From: Nitrospirota bacterium
Lineage (GTDB): Bacteria; Nitrospirota; Thermodesulfovibrionia; UBA6902; DSMQ01
Assembly (NCBI GenBank): GCA_016212185.1
Contig: JACRGX010000056.1
Coordinates: forward strand, 95,240-133,083
Reading direction: 5' to 3'
Length of the DNA stretch: 37,844 bases
Shown: positions 1-7,826 of the stretch, piece after piece
Layout: each line of letters starts with the position of its first letter
How positions within the stretch are numbered: the first letter of the stretch is position 1
The notes under the pieces: model-generated
The model's database searches: none
What the model was told of the DNA's origin: nothing
What the model saw: the letters and a program-made list of their open reading frames with translations, nothing else
Translations under genes and position numbers: made by a program

Positions 1-756
1 GGCGATACGGATATGCCACAGGAATTCCAGAGCGAGCTTGTCATAATTGACTCCGGCAGGGAAATTTTAACAAAGGTTATTGAGGTCAACAGCCCGCTTA
101 CATATAAAGGCATAACTTTTTACCAGTCAAGCTATGGACTGATGTCAGATGTAGAGGGGGTATTTATCCTGAAAGTTACGCCGCGCGGCGGACAGGAAAC
201 CACCATCAATGCAAAATTAGGCGACACCTTTGTAATTCCCGGGACAAATGTTAAGGTTGAGATTGTAAATTTTTCTCCGGCCCTTGCTAAAGACCCGATG
301 ACGGGGAAACTGTTTACTTACAATGAAAAGATGATGGTCAATCCTGCTGTCGGGGTGCGGGTCAGCGAGCCCGGCAAACCGGAATATACAGGCTGGATAA
401 TGCGGCGCTATCCTGAAACAGGCGTACTGCCTGACGGGAATAAGATTACGCTTGATGATTACTGGGGCGTTGAGTACACAGGGCTCCAGGTCTCCAGAGA
501 CCCCGGCGTTGGAATTATCTACTTTGCAGCCATAATCATGAGCCTTGGGCTGTTCATGGCGTTTTTTATGAGCAATAGAAAATTGTGGATAAGGCTTACC
601 GGAGAGAAAGGCGCCGTAAGAGTTGCTCTCGGAGGCACTGCCAGCAAAAACAGGCTTTCTTTTGAGAAAGATGTAGAGAAAATATTATCAAATGCAACAC
701 ATTCAATTGAGGGTTCACCTCAGATTCCGGCACACAGGGGAAGGAGTAAAAAATGA
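1..756 (+). CDS. resB: ResB-family cytochrome c biogenesis protein, C-terminal part
   Basis: The reading frame is open from base 1, so the gene starts upstream and only about 251 C-terminal codons are seen. ResB (Ccs1/CcsB) works with CcsA in System II cytochrome c maturation, where the complex moves haem across the membrane and ligates it to apocytochromes. The visible part is a long beta-rich periplasmic segment (for example PLTYKGITFYQSSYG), then one hydrophobic helix encoded near 505-570, then a basic cytoplasmic tail, which is the ResB C-terminal layout. Its TGA stop overlaps the ATG of the next gene (ATGA at 753-756), so the two are translationally coupled. The last 50 or so residues are low in recognisable sequence and may vary. 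Family assignment is firm because of the partner gene. Confidence 0.9.
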   Translation, partial: GDTDMPQEFQSELVIIDSGREILTKVIEVNSPLTYKGITFYQSSYGLMSDVEGVFILKVTPRGGQETTINAKLGDTFVIPGTNVKVEIVNFSPALAKDPMTGKLFTYNEKMMVNPAVGVRVSEPGKPEYTGWIMRRYPETGVLPDGNKITLDDYWGVEYTGLQVSRDPGVGIIYFAAIIMSLGLFMAFFMSNRKLWIRLTGEKGAVRVALGGTASKNRLSFEKDVEKILSNATHSIEGSPQIPAHRGRSKK

Positions 757-1859
757 GCAGCGCTATATTTTTTGACATATCAGGTTTGTCGTATGTGCTT
801 GCGATGGTGGTTTATGTCGTCTTTCTTGCCTCACGCAAGAATGCCGTGGGTGCAGCAGCCACGACTATAACAATATTCGGCCTTGCCTCTCAGACGATTG
901 CATTAATACTCAGATGGGTTGATTCCTATGCTTTCTGGGTGGCAAGTTCACCGGCAAGCGGAGTAGTTCTGTCACTCTTAAGAAGCGCCCCGCTTAGAAA
1001 CCTTTATGAATCACTCATTTTCTTTGTCTGGTGCCTTATTTTTATACACCTGATAGTGGAATTTAAATACAAACTCCGCTCACTCGGCGCCTTTGTCACG
1101 CCGCTTGCGGCGCTTACGCTGGTTTTTATTGACATATCAGGCACATCAAAAGACATCCAGCCGCTGGTCCCTGCCCTTCAGTCCAACTGGCTGCTTTTCC
1201 ACGTGCTTATAAGCTTCCTTGGATATGCCGCATTCGGCGTATCGTTTGGCGCTGGAATGGCGCATCTGATTCTGCTGACAGAGTCAAGGAATGAAAAGTC
1301 CTACATTTTCTGGAGCATTATCGTAGGAATTTTCATAACTGTGCTTGCTGCCATGGGACTTGATTTTTTAAACGCGCCTCCGGCTAAACCCGATGAGATT
1401 ATCAAGAGCTACTTTCTTACATCTACCTTCAAAAGCGCCTCCGGCGGAGTGGCTGTGATAAGCTGGATTAGTGCACTTGCAATTATACTTGTTATCTGGA
1501 GATTCGGGCTTGGCCTTAAGAAAATTCTTTCCGGGCTTTCGCTGACGACAGATATGCTGGAGGAGATTACTTACAAAAGCATTGCAGTCGGGTTCCCGTT
1601 GTTTACGGTCGGCGGGCTCCTGATGGGCGCCATATGGGCCAACAGCGCATGGGGAAAATACTGGAGTTGGGACCCGAAAGAGACATGGTCGCTGATAACA
1701 TGGTTTGTCTATGCCCTTTATATTCATGCCCGTTTTGTAAAAGGCTGGAGGGGCAAAAAAGTTGCAGTGCTCGCTGTTGTCGGTTTTATAGCGGTGTTTT
1801 TTACTTACATCGGGGTTAATCTCTGGCTGTCAGGGCTTCATGCCTATGGTAGCGAGTAA
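753..1859 (+). CDS. ccsA: Cytochrome c biogenesis protein CcsA/ResC (haem handling)
   Basis: A 368-residue polytopic membrane protein with about eight hydrophobic helices. The tryptophan-rich haem-handling motif is at about residues 295-311 (WANSAWGKYWSWDPKETW), the signature of CcsA/CcmC/CcmF proteins. Family knowledge says CcsA and ResB form the System II cytochrome c synthase that attaches haem to CXXCH motifs on the outer face of the membrane. The start overlaps the resB stop by four bases. A plausible client, the CXXCH-containing P460 cytochrome, is encoded at 7118-7639. No terminator is obvious, and the downstream gap is filled by an imperfect inverted repeat. Confidence 0.93.
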   Translation: MSSAIFFDISGLSYVLAMVVYVVFLASRKNAVGAAATTITIFGLASQTIALILRWVDSYAFWVASSPASGVVLSLLRSAPLRNLYESLIFFVWCLIFIHLIVEFKYKLRSLGAFVTPLAALTLVFIDISGTSKDIQPLVPALQSNWLLFHVLISFLGYAAFGVSFGAGMAHLILLTESRNEKSYIFWSIIVGIFITVLAAMGLDFLNAPPAKPDEIIKSYFLTSTFKSASGGVAVISWISALAIILVIWRFGLGLKKILSGLSLTTDMLEEITYKSIAVGFPLFTVGGLLMGAIWANSAWGKYWSWDPKETWSLITWFVYALYIHARFVKGWRGKKVAVLAVVGFIAVFFTYIGVNLWLSGLHAYGSE

Positions 1860-1866
1860 AAAACAA

Positions 1867-1954
1867 CAGGGGCCAAGGATTCCAGGGTTCTATGGTTCGA
1901 GAAAAATAAAAAACAATCACTTGAACCCTTGACCACTAGACCCCTTGAATCCTA
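1867..1954. repeat. Imperfect inverted repeat built from short GGGTTC/CAAGG-type units
   Basis: The ccsA-recN gap holds a left arm at about 1867-1901 and a right arm at about 1918-1954. The reverse complement of the right arm (GGATTCAAGGGG...GGTCAAGGGTTC) resembles the left arm (GGATTCCAGGG...GGTTCGAG). The units resemble the tandem GGGTTCAA/GGGGTCAA octamers found inside argS and mnmA. It could form a hairpin in the transcript, but it lacks a U-tract, so it is not called a terminator. Confidence 0.6.
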
Positions 1955-1967
1955 AAAGTAGTAATTA

Positions 1968-3692
1968 ATGCTTAAAGAGATTCACATTAAAAACCTTGCC
2001 ATAATTGACGACATCACCATAGAGTTTGGAGACAGACTTACCGTCCTCACAGGCGAAACCGGCGCAGGCAAATCAATAATAATAGACGCCCTGTGCCTTG
2101 CCCTTGGAGAAAGGGCCTCAGGCGAAATTATCAGAAGCGGTGAAAAAGAGGCGCTTGTTGAGGCATTTTTTGATGTTCCCCTTAAAAATCTTAATCAAAA
2201 GAGCAGACAGATTTTATCTGATACTGGAACCGATACCTGTGACGGGCTGATTATGAAGAGGATTGTTTCCGCACAGGGGAAAAACCGCGCTTACATCAAT
2301 GATTTCATGACCAGTGTGCAGACCCTTTCTGATATAAGCCGGAACATCATAGATGTCCATGGACAATACGAGCATCAGTCCCTTCTCTCTTCTGATAATC
2401 AACTGGACCTGCTTGATGCTTACGGCGGACTCATTTCCGAAAGAGAGGGCTTTGCCTCTGTTTACCAATCACTCGTTTCAGCAAACCGGAATATTGCAGA
2501 ACTGATTGAGAAGGAAAAAGAAAGGGCGCAGAGGATTGACATGCTTCAATTCCAAATCAGCGAGATTGAATCTGCAAATCTGAAATCAGGCGAGGAAGAA
2601 GGGCTCGTTGAAGAAGCAGGAATTCTGAGCAATGTCAGCCGGCTGATGGAGCTTGCGCACGGGGCATATGAATCCATTTATTCTTCAGAGGGGGCATGCC
2701 TGACCAATTTTTTTAAAATCATAAATGCCTTTAAGGAGATTGCAAATATTGACAATAAGGCGCAGGAGGCTTTGAAATCTTTGCAGGAGGCAACGCCGCT
2801 TCTTGAGGACGCCGCACATTTTCTCAGGGACTATAAAGAGAGGCTTAATTTTGACCCCGAGAGGCTTGCGGTGATTCAGGAGAGGCTTGAGCTTATAAAA
2901 GGGCTGAAGAAAAAATACAGGGGCGATATTGAAAGCATACTTGCTTACAAAGCAAAGGCGGAGGGAGAGCTTGCCGGTATGCAGAATGCAGAGGAAAGGC
3001 TGGAATCGTTAAAGGCTGAACGCGAAGGGCTGAAGAAAGCGCTTACAGAAAAGGCAGGGATGCTTTCCAAAAAAAGGAAGGCCGTTGCAAAAAAAATAGA
3101 AACAGCGGTAGTTAAAGAACTTGCAGAGCTTTCCATGCCTGATACAAAATTTTCAATTAATATGACTACTGAACCCGGGGATGATACCATTGACGGGTTT
3201 AAGGCAAATCCAAAGGGCATAGACAAAATAGATTATCTCATCTCGCCAAATATCGGTGAGGAACTAAGGCCCCTGTCAAAAGTTGCCTCAGGCGGAGAGC
3301 TTTCAAGAATTATGCTTGCGCTAAAAGGGATTTTAAGCGAAGGAGACAGAATCCCCGTGCTTATCTTTGACGAAATAGATGCGGGCATCGGAGGCAAGGC
3401 CGCAGAGACCGTCGGACTGAAATTAAAAAATCTCTCAAAGAAGCATCAGGTAGTCTGCATTACACATCTGCCCCAGATAGCATCTTACGGAGACAGTCAT
3501 TTAAGAATAGAAAAAAAGGTTAAAGGCCAACGGACCGTTGTGGAGATTAAGGAATTGGACAAAGAAGAGCGGACCATGGAGATTGCGCGCATGTTAGGCG
3601 GCAATGTCACGGATGCGTCTGTAAAACATGCAAAAGAAATGTTAAAACTAAAAGGGTTTAAGGAGTCAGGGGTTCAAGGAGTCAAGGGTTGA
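1968..3692 (+). CDS. recN: DNA repair protein RecN
   Basis: A 574-residue SMC-like ATPase of double-strand-break repair. Walker A is GETGAGKS at residues 29-36. The ABC signature (ASGGELSR) is near residue 439 and Walker B (LIFDEIDAGIGG) near 467, with coiled-coil arms between (roughly 160-370). RecN gathers broken DNA ends and assists RecA-dependent recombination. The N-terminal MLKEIHIKNLAIID is the usual RecN start, which supports the ATG chosen. The last 14 or so codons (from about 3653) are made of GGGTTTAA/GGAGTCAA-like octamers, and the stop TGA lies inside that repeat, so the C-terminal tail GFKESGVQGVKG is probably repeat-derived rather than ancestral. Confidence 0.96.
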   Translation: MLKEIHIKNLAIIDDITIEFGDRLTVLTGETGAGKSIIIDALCLALGERASGEIIRSGEKEALVEAFFDVPLKNLNQKSRQILSDTGTDTCDGLIMKRIVSAQGKNRAYINDFMTSVQTLSDISRNIIDVHGQYEHQSLLSSDNQLDLLDAYGGLISEREGFASVYQSLVSANRNIAELIEKEKERAQRIDMLQFQISEIESANLKSGEEEGLVEEAGILSNVSRLMELAHGAYESIYSSEGACLTNFFKIINAFKEIANIDNKAQEALKSLQEATPLLEDAAHFLRDYKERLNFDPERLAVIQERLELIKGLKKKYRGDIESILAYKAKAEGELAGMQNAEERLESLKAEREGLKKALTEKAGMLSKKRKAVAKKIETAVVKELAELSMPDTKFSINMTTEPGDDTIDGFKANPKGIDKIDYLISPNIGEELRPLSKVASGGELSRIMLALKGILSEGDRIPVLIFDEIDAGIGGKAAETVGLKLKNLSKKHQVVCITHLPQIASYGDSHLRIEKKVKGQRTVVEIKELDKEERTMEIARMLGGNVTDASVKHAKEMLKLKGFKESGVQGVKG

Positions 3693-3694
3693 AG
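3653..3694 (+). repeat. Short tandem octamer tract forming the recN 3' end
   Basis: About five degenerate octamers of the type GGGTTTAA, GGAGTCAG, GGGTTCAA, GGAGTCAA, GGGTTGAA run in register and include the recN stop codon. The unit matches the tract inside argS at 27219-27250. Confidence 0.75.
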
Positions 3695-3723
3695 CGACCT
3701 GCGAAATTTGTTATAAGTTATTA

Positions 3724-3751
3724 GTTATTCGTATAATAGATAACGAATAAC
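3724..3751. repeat. Hairpin-forming repeat after recN
   Basis: GTTATTCG (3724-3731) is the exact reverse complement of CGAATAAC (3744-3751). Flanking TTA/TAA-rich bases extend the stem partly. No T-run follows, so a terminator role is doubtful. The surrounding 3711-3756 has a loose seven-base periodicity like other repeats in this window. Confidence 0.55.
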
Positions 3752-3803
3752 GTTTAACTATTGAATAATACTGTAAATCTAATGTCCTATGCAAACGATA
3801 AAC

Positions 3804-3890
3804 CTGTCATTCCGGCTTGTCCGGAATCTATATTGCAGAAAGACTCCCGTGATCCCTGACAAGCAGGGACAGGCTCTGCGGGAGTGACAG
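3804..3890. repeat. MITE-like palindromic element with 10-bp terminal inverted repeats
   Basis: The ends CTGTCATTCC and GGAGTGACAG are inverted with one mismatch. Internally there are nested stems (ACTCCCG with CGGGAGT, and CCCTG with CAGGG). The left part CATTCCGGCTTGTCCGG is the reverse complement of the right ends of the elements at 7675-7780 and 25649-25780, so they share a family. It lies in the 276-bp gap between recN and the ferredoxin gene. Confidence 0.6.
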
Positions 3891-3968
3891 TTATGTGTAA
3901 GACATTTATTATACAGGAGTCAATAAAATTCCCTTGAATCCTGTAACCCACGAACCCGGAATTAAAAG

Positions 3969-4181
3969 ATGAAAGGCAAGATTACAATTGACAGTAAATT
4001 ATGCAAGGGCTGCGGCTTTTGCATAACCGCATGCCCCAAAGGGCTGATAGTCCTTAGTGAGAATTTTAATGCAATGGGCTATTATCCTGCGATGCCGGCG
4101 GGTTCTGACGGATGCAACGGCTGCGGGCTTTGCGAGGTCATGTGTCCTGATATTGCGATTGAGGTGTGGAGGGAGGAGTAG
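3969..4181 (+). CDS. vorD: Dicluster 4Fe-4S ferredoxin, VorD/KorD-type delta subunit
   Basis: A 70-residue protein with two cluster motifs, CKGCGFCITACPKG at residues 13-26 and CNGCGLCEVMCP near 49-60. The FNAMGYYPA stretch between them is typical of the small ferredoxin subunit encoded just before the alpha subunit of 2-oxoacid:ferredoxin oxidoreductases (Vor/Kor). It would pass electrons from the TPP/Fe-S core to free ferredoxin. Its expected partner, a VorB-type alpha subunit, lies 3.6 kb downstream at 7827. The 3' end overlaps the convergent pgl gene by 44 bp. The symbol is by analogy, and a stand-alone ferredoxin role is possible. Confidence 0.8.
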   Translation: MKGKITIDSKLCKGCGFCITACPKGLIVLSENFNAMGYYPAMPAGSDGCNGCGLCEVMCPDIAIEVWREE

Positions 4182-4938
4182 CCGCTTCCTCATCCATCAG
4201 CCACAAAAGATTCCCGTGAACAGGTTTTACCATCCCCGCAGGATATTGTTTTTTCTTAGTCCCATCACAGAGGATTTTTCCAACAATATCTGTTTTTGAC
4301 TTGCCTGATACGAGGAAGATTATCTGTGAGGCATTATTTAAAACAGGAAGCGTGAGGGTTATCCGCGGAATTCCCGGGTTTCCCATTTTTCCTAGATTCA
4401 GCCCGTTAGAAAAGTTTTTTCTAACGGGCTGAATAGCAACAGCAACTCTTTTTGTTTCTTGAAGCGCATCTGAGCCGGGAAAAAGCGAAGCAGTGTGCCC
4501 GTCTTTACCCAGCCCCAAAATTATGAGGTCAAAGACAGGCAGGCCTGATTTTCCAAAGAAATTTTCAAGCGCTTTTTCATAATCCTGCACGCCATCCTCA
4601 GGAGGCAGTTCACCCTTAATCCTGTGAATGTTTTCAGCAGGCAAGGGGATTTTTGACAAAAGCAGGTCAAAGGCAAGTTTGAAATTACTCTCATTAGCTT
4701 CTACAGGAACACAGCGTTCATCAGTCCAGAAAAAATGCACGCGGCTCCAGTCAATTTTATTTTTGCACTCTTCTAAGGCAAGGAGTTCAAATAGTTTTTT
4801 TGGCGTAGAGCCTCCGGGGATTGCCGCGGCAAATCTCCCGTGCTCGGCAATACTTTTTGCAGAGAGATTTATAAAAATTGAGGCTGCGTGGAGGCTTACA
4901 GCCTCCAGGTCAGGGAAGACTTTAATTACAGGTACCAT
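4138..4938 (-). CDS. pgl: 6-phosphogluconolactonase
   Basis: A 266-residue protein of the NagB/Pgl (SugarP_isomerase) fold. The conserved AAIPGGSTPKKLFELL segment lies near residues 38-53, FFWTDERCVP near 89-98 and GLGKDGHTASLFPGS near 146-160, all diagnostic of Pgl. It hydrolyses 6-phosphogluconolactone to 6-phosphogluconate, the second step of the oxidative pentose phosphate pathway. The next pathway enzyme, gnd, is adjacent on the same strand; zwf is not in this window. The last codons overlap the ferredoxin gene on the opposite strand. The tail after LLWLMDEEA is probably non-conserved. Confidence 0.92.
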   Translation of the reverse strand: MVPVIKVFPDLEAVSLHAASIFINLSAKSIAEHGRFAAAIPGGSTPKKLFELLALEECKNKIDWSRVHFFWTDERCVPVEANESNFKLAFDLLLSKIPLPAENIHRIKGELPPEDGVQDYEKALENFFGKSGLPVFDLIILGLGKDGHTASLFPGSDALQETKRVAVAIQPVRKNFSNGLNLGKMGNPGIPRITLTLPVLNNASQIIFLVSGKSKTDIVGKILCDGTKKKQYPAGMVKPVHGNLLWLMDEEAATPPSTPQSQYQDT

Positions 4939-4951
4939 GTATTTCTATAAT

Positions 4952-5034
4952 AAAAACTTCATTGCAAAATGCAAAGTTAGCATTTATCAATTTTCAATGA
5001 TAATTGTTAAGTGATAATTTTAACTTGAATCCTT
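4952..5034 (-). repeat. 83-bp perfect inverted repeat, left copy (gnd side)
   Basis: Base-by-base reading shows this segment is the exact reverse complement of 5981-6063, with mismatches immediately outside both ends. It contains the last four gnd codons and its stop. Read from the gnd side it begins AAGGATTCAAGTTAA and then shows a loose seven-base periodicity (ATTATCA, CTTAACA, ATTATCA and similar). Confidence 0.95.
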
Positions 5035-5919
5035 TACTTTGTGCCCGCCGAACTGATTTCTCAATGCAGAGAGTATTTGCCCTGCATAGCTTGGATTTTT
5101 TTGTGACTTAATCCTGAAATTTAGCGCCTCTTTAATGACAGGCACGGGTATGCCGAGTTTATTAGCCTCTTTAACCATCCACAGTCCCTCACCGCCATGA
5201 GCTACCGAGCCTGGAATTTTCTTTAAATCCCTTCCGTATTTTTCAAAGACGTCTTTTAGCCAGCCTGTTAAGCGGGATTCAATAACGCTTTTATGGTTAT
5301 AGAGTCTGGCAATTTTCTCTAAATCCAAATCAAAATCTGAGCGCTTTATTAAGCTAAACCCTTCTGCCAGCGCCTGCATCATGCCATATTCAATGCCGTT
5401 ATGAACCATTTTCACGAAATGCCCTGCCCCGGATTTACCCATATAGCCGTACCCGTTTTTTACCGATAAATCACTGAATAAACCTTCATATTTTTTAAAA
5501 AGCTCTTTTTTGCCTCCCACCATGATGCAGGCGCCGTTTCTTGCGCCTGAGGGTCCGCCGCTTACGCCTGCGTCCAAAAAATTTATTCCTCTTTTTTGCA
5601 GTTCCATTGCGCGGCGCATGGATTCTTTGTAATTTGAATTTCCACCGTCAATCACGGTGTCGCCTTTTTGAAGAAAAGGCATAAGCTCTTTCAGGGCAGA
5701 ATTAACTGCCCTGTGCGGCACCATGAGCCAGACAAGGCGCGGTGACGGCAATGCTTTGGCAAGGGATTGTAAAGAACCAGCCGGTATTACGCCAAACCTT
5801 GAAATTTTTTTCATGGCATCTTTGTTTTTATCAAAGGCAACGACCTTGTGGTTTTTTTCCAAAAGGCGCTGAACCATGTTAAATCCCATTTTCCCCAGTC
5901 CGATGTACCCTAATTTCAT
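5020..5919 (-). CDS. gnd: 6-phosphogluconate dehydrogenase, short GndA/YqeC-like form
   Basis: A 299-residue enzyme, the length of the short (often NAD-linked) Gnd class rather than the 470-residue form. The N-terminal Rossmann motif GYIGLGKMG is at residues 4-12. The substrate-binding DAGVSGGPSGA segment and the catalytic KMVHNGIEYGMMQ segment follow. It oxidatively decarboxylates 6-phosphogluconate to ribulose 5-phosphate. It follows the Pgl step and lies next to pgl on the same strand. The final residues KDSS and the stop are inside the left copy of an 83-bp inverted repeat that brackets the gene. A TGCTACAAT extended -10 sits 7 bases before the ATG, suggesting a leaderless mRNA. Confidence 0.92.
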   Translation of the reverse strand: MKLGYIGLGKMGFNMVQRLLEKNHKVVAFDKNKDAMKKISRFGVIPAGSLQSLAKALPSPRLVWLMVPHRAVNSALKELMPFLQKGDTVIDGGNSNYKESMRRAMELQKRGINFLDAGVSGGPSGARNGACIMVGGKKELFKKYEGLFSDLSVKNGYGYMGKSGAGHFVKMVHNGIEYGMMQALAEGFSLIKRSDFDLDLEKIARLYNHKSVIESRLTGWLKDVFEKYGRDLKKIPGSVAHGGEGLWMVKEANKLGIPVPVIKEALNFRIKSQKNPSYAGQILSALRNQFGGHKVKDSS

Positions 5920-5926
5920 AGATAGA

Positions 5927-5935
5927 ATTGTAGCA
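5927..5935 (-). promoter_or_regulatory. Extended -10 promoter of gnd
   Basis: On the minus strand the sequence reads TGC-TACAAT, with seven bases between the -10 box and the gnd ATG. No good -35 hexamer is seen. Transcription would start at or within a base or two of the start codon. Confidence 0.5.
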
Positions 5936-5980
5936 TATTTTTATTAAGTAATTATCATGCAAATGATATAATAATAAGAT

Positions 5981-6063
5981 AAGGATTCAAGTTAAAATTA
6001 TCACTTAACAATTATCATTGAAAATTGATAAATGCTAACTTTGCATTTTGCAATGAAGTTTTT
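5981..6063 (+). repeat. 83-bp perfect inverted repeat, right copy
   Basis: Exact reverse complement of 4952-5034. Together the copies bracket gnd with its promoter (5035-5980). It is followed at 6067-6090 by CATGAATCCTTGAACCC-type short units of the genome-wide repeat family. Confidence 0.95.
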
Positions 6064-6092
6064 CTCAAACCCATGAATCCTTGAACCCTTTT

Positions 6093-6986
6093 ATGACTAA
6101 TAAAACAATGGGAAATGCAACCGTCTATCTCGCCAAGACAAATGACCCCTATAAGGGAGCCTGTGAAGCCCTTGACGCCCTGAAATTCAGCGTAACGGGA
6201 AAACGGGTTTACATTAAACCCAATCTTACCGGCGGCGAGCCTTCTGAAAAGGGAATGACCATTGACATAGGGCTTGTCAGGGCAGTGCTTGAACGCCTCC
6301 ACGACTGTCCGAAAATAACTATCGGTGAATCATGCAGTGATACGGTCAAGGCATTTGACGAACTGGGTTACAGGCAATTGGCTAAAGAATTCTCCAATGT
6401 CCAGCTTGAGGACATCAGGACTTCTGAAGTAGTATGGAAGCCCGTGCCGAGACCCTTTCACACGAAGGAGATGCCTTTTAACGCCACAGTCTTTGAGCAT
6501 GATTATTTAATCAATATTGCAAAAATGAAGACACATTCGCTGGCAGGTGTTACCTTATGCCTTAAAAACATCTTTGGTTTTGTTCCCACGCGGAAGCAGA
6601 AACTCATGTACCATCCGTTTATCCGCAAGGCGGTGCTTGACATGAATCAGGTTATCAAAAGCCATTTCTGCATGATTGACGGCGTATGCGGCAATGAGTT
6701 TGACGAGGTTCAAAGCACGCCGATAAAGACCGGCGCTGTTTTGGCAGGAGAAAATCTGCTTGCGGTAGACCTTACAGGAGGTAAGGTTATGGGGATTGAC
6801 CTGCATAAAAACGAGACTTACCGCATGGCAATGGACCTCTGGGGCCAACCAGAGATTAAACTGCTCGGCGCGTCACTTGATGAGGTTAAGGTCGCCTACC
6901 GTCAGGGATGCCTGCCTTCTACAAGAGTGCGCTATTGCAAGGAAACCGCAGCGAGCATCCTCTACCGCATGGTCAACAGGCATTAG
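6093..6986 (+). CDS. DUF362 domain-containing protein
   Basis: About 297 residues. The body matches the DUF362 family: an N-terminal VYIKPNL segment, IGESCSD, then MKTHSLAGVTLCLKNIFG, which is the most conserved block. Function is not established for the family. Some members are fused to 4Fe-4S ferredoxin domains, but no clustered cysteine motif occurs here. The frame can be extended to a TTG at 6081, but that codon lies in repeat sequence, so I prefer the ATG at 6093; ATG 6108 is also possible. No clear ribosome-binding site precedes any of these. It sits between gnd and a cytochrome gene in a block that separates two Vor-type subunit genes. Confidence 0.8.
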   Translation: MTNKTMGNATVYLAKTNDPYKGACEALDALKFSVTGKRVYIKPNLTGGEPSEKGMTIDIGLVRAVLERLHDCPKITIGESCSDTVKAFDELGYRQLAKEFSNVQLEDIRTSEVVWKPVPRPFHTKEMPFNATVFEHDYLINIAKMKTHSLAGVTLCLKNIFGFVPTRKQKLMYHPFIRKAVLDMNQVIKSHFCMIDGVCGNEFDEVQSTPIKTGAVLAGENLLAVDLTGGKVMGIDLHKNETYRMAMDLWGQPEIKLLGASLDEVKVAYRQGCLPSTRVRYCKETAASILYRMVNRH

Positions 6987-6987
6987 G

Positions 6988-7017
6988 TTGACAGCGTCAT
7001 AAAAAAAATTAGATAAT
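6988..7017 (+). promoter_or_regulatory. Sigma70-type promoter of the P460 cytochrome gene
   Basis: TTGACA (6988-6993) and GATAAT (7012-7017) are separated by 18 bases. The predicted leader is about 95 nt long. It contains a strong Shine-Dalgarno-like AAAGGAGGT (about 7040-7048) with no start codon at proper spacing after it. Confidence 0.6.
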
Positions 7018-7117
7018 CTTGTTGAAAGAAAGAGCCTTTAAAAGGAGGTGGAATCAAAAAACTTTCCTGTAGGCATACAGATTAACAATAATAATTTAAT
7101 CAAAAGGGAGAATTAAG

Positions 7118-7639
7118 ATGAAAAAATATGCAGTGATTTTATTCATACTTACATTTTGTGCCGGTATTGTTTATGCAGCTCATGACAAAGCAATAACAGA
7201 CCCGTACAGAGAGATTCTTAAGCACATGCCAAAAGCCGCGGCAGGCGATCTGCGGTATCATATTACTATTCATAAACCATATCAAAACTGGGCGCTGTGG
7301 CCCGGTAAGGGAAAACTGTATAAAGGGAAAGAACCGCATGGCTCTTTGCTGACAACTTATGTAAATGAAATAGCGCTTGATTCAATTAATAAGGCGCAGG
7401 GTATGATAGATAGATCAATGGTCGTAAAGGAAAATTATGACGCCAATAAAAAGCTGATGGCTGTAACTGTCATGTACAAGGTAAAAGGCTATAATCCTGA
7501 GGGCGGCGACTGGTTCTGGGCAAAATTTGATCCGAAGATGGAGATTCAGGCAGAAGGGAAAGTCAAAGACTGCATGGATTGCCACGGAACCGTAAAGAAT
7601 AATGATTACATATTTACGGGCAAAGTAGCGGGGAAATAA
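7118..7639 (+). CDS. Cytochrome P460-family secreted c-type cytochrome
   Basis: A 173-residue protein with an N-terminal signal peptide (MKKYAVILFILTFCAGIVYA) and a single c-haem site CMDCHG near the C-terminus. The organisation and segments such as HKPYQNWALWPGKGKLYKG and GDWFWAKFDP fit the cytochrome P460 family. Characterised P460s are periplasmic and oxidise hydroxylamine or related nitrogen compounds, but many family members have unknown roles, so the substrate is not assigned. The RBS is GGGAG, well spaced from the ATG. A good promoter lies upstream, so the gene is probably transcribed alone. Haem attachment would need the System II ResB/CcsA pair encoded at the start of the window. Confidence 0.85.
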   Translation: MKKYAVILFILTFCAGIVYAAHDKAITDPYREILKHMPKAAAGDLRYHITIHKPYQNWALWPGKGKLYKGKEPHGSLLTTYVNEIALDSINKAQGMIDRSMVVKENYDANKKLMAVTVMYKVKGYNPEGGDWFWAKFDPKMEIQAEGKVKDCMDCHGTVKNNDYIFTGKVAGK

Positions 7640-7674
7640 TTAACTTTCAGCGCACTGCTTTGGGGTTAAGCTCC

Positions 7675-7780
7675 GTATTTTGCTTGTTATTCCTCCCGAA
7701 GCTTCGGGATCGGAAATCTCGCAGCGAGTCTACGCGAAGAGTCGCTCCGACCGGACAAGCCGGAATGACGGTTTGATACC
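7675..7780. repeat. Dispersed palindromic repeat, copy A
   Basis: Shares an identical 45-bp core (7724-7768) with 25723-25767, and both copies end with GGAATGA-GGTTT-GATACC. Internal stems include CCCGAAGCTTCGGG and CTCGCAGCGAG. The right end CCGGACAAGCCGGAATGAC matches the reverse complement of the element at 3804-3890. It is non-coding; the long reading frame through it that leads into vorB is incidental. Confidence 0.85.
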
Positions 7781-7826
7781 TCGAAACTCTGTTTTGGGGT
7801 GGTTTAATATTTTTTTTGGAGGTCTC

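Noticed and set aside
6081-6092. TTG start for the DUF362 gene
   Set aside because: It lies in CCTTGAACCC repeat sequence; the ATG at 6093 needs no rare start codon.
7680-7826. Upstream extension of the vorB reading frame
   Set aside because: The added 49 residues come from the dispersed repeat copy A and have no family match; a proper RBS and start lie at 7818-7829.
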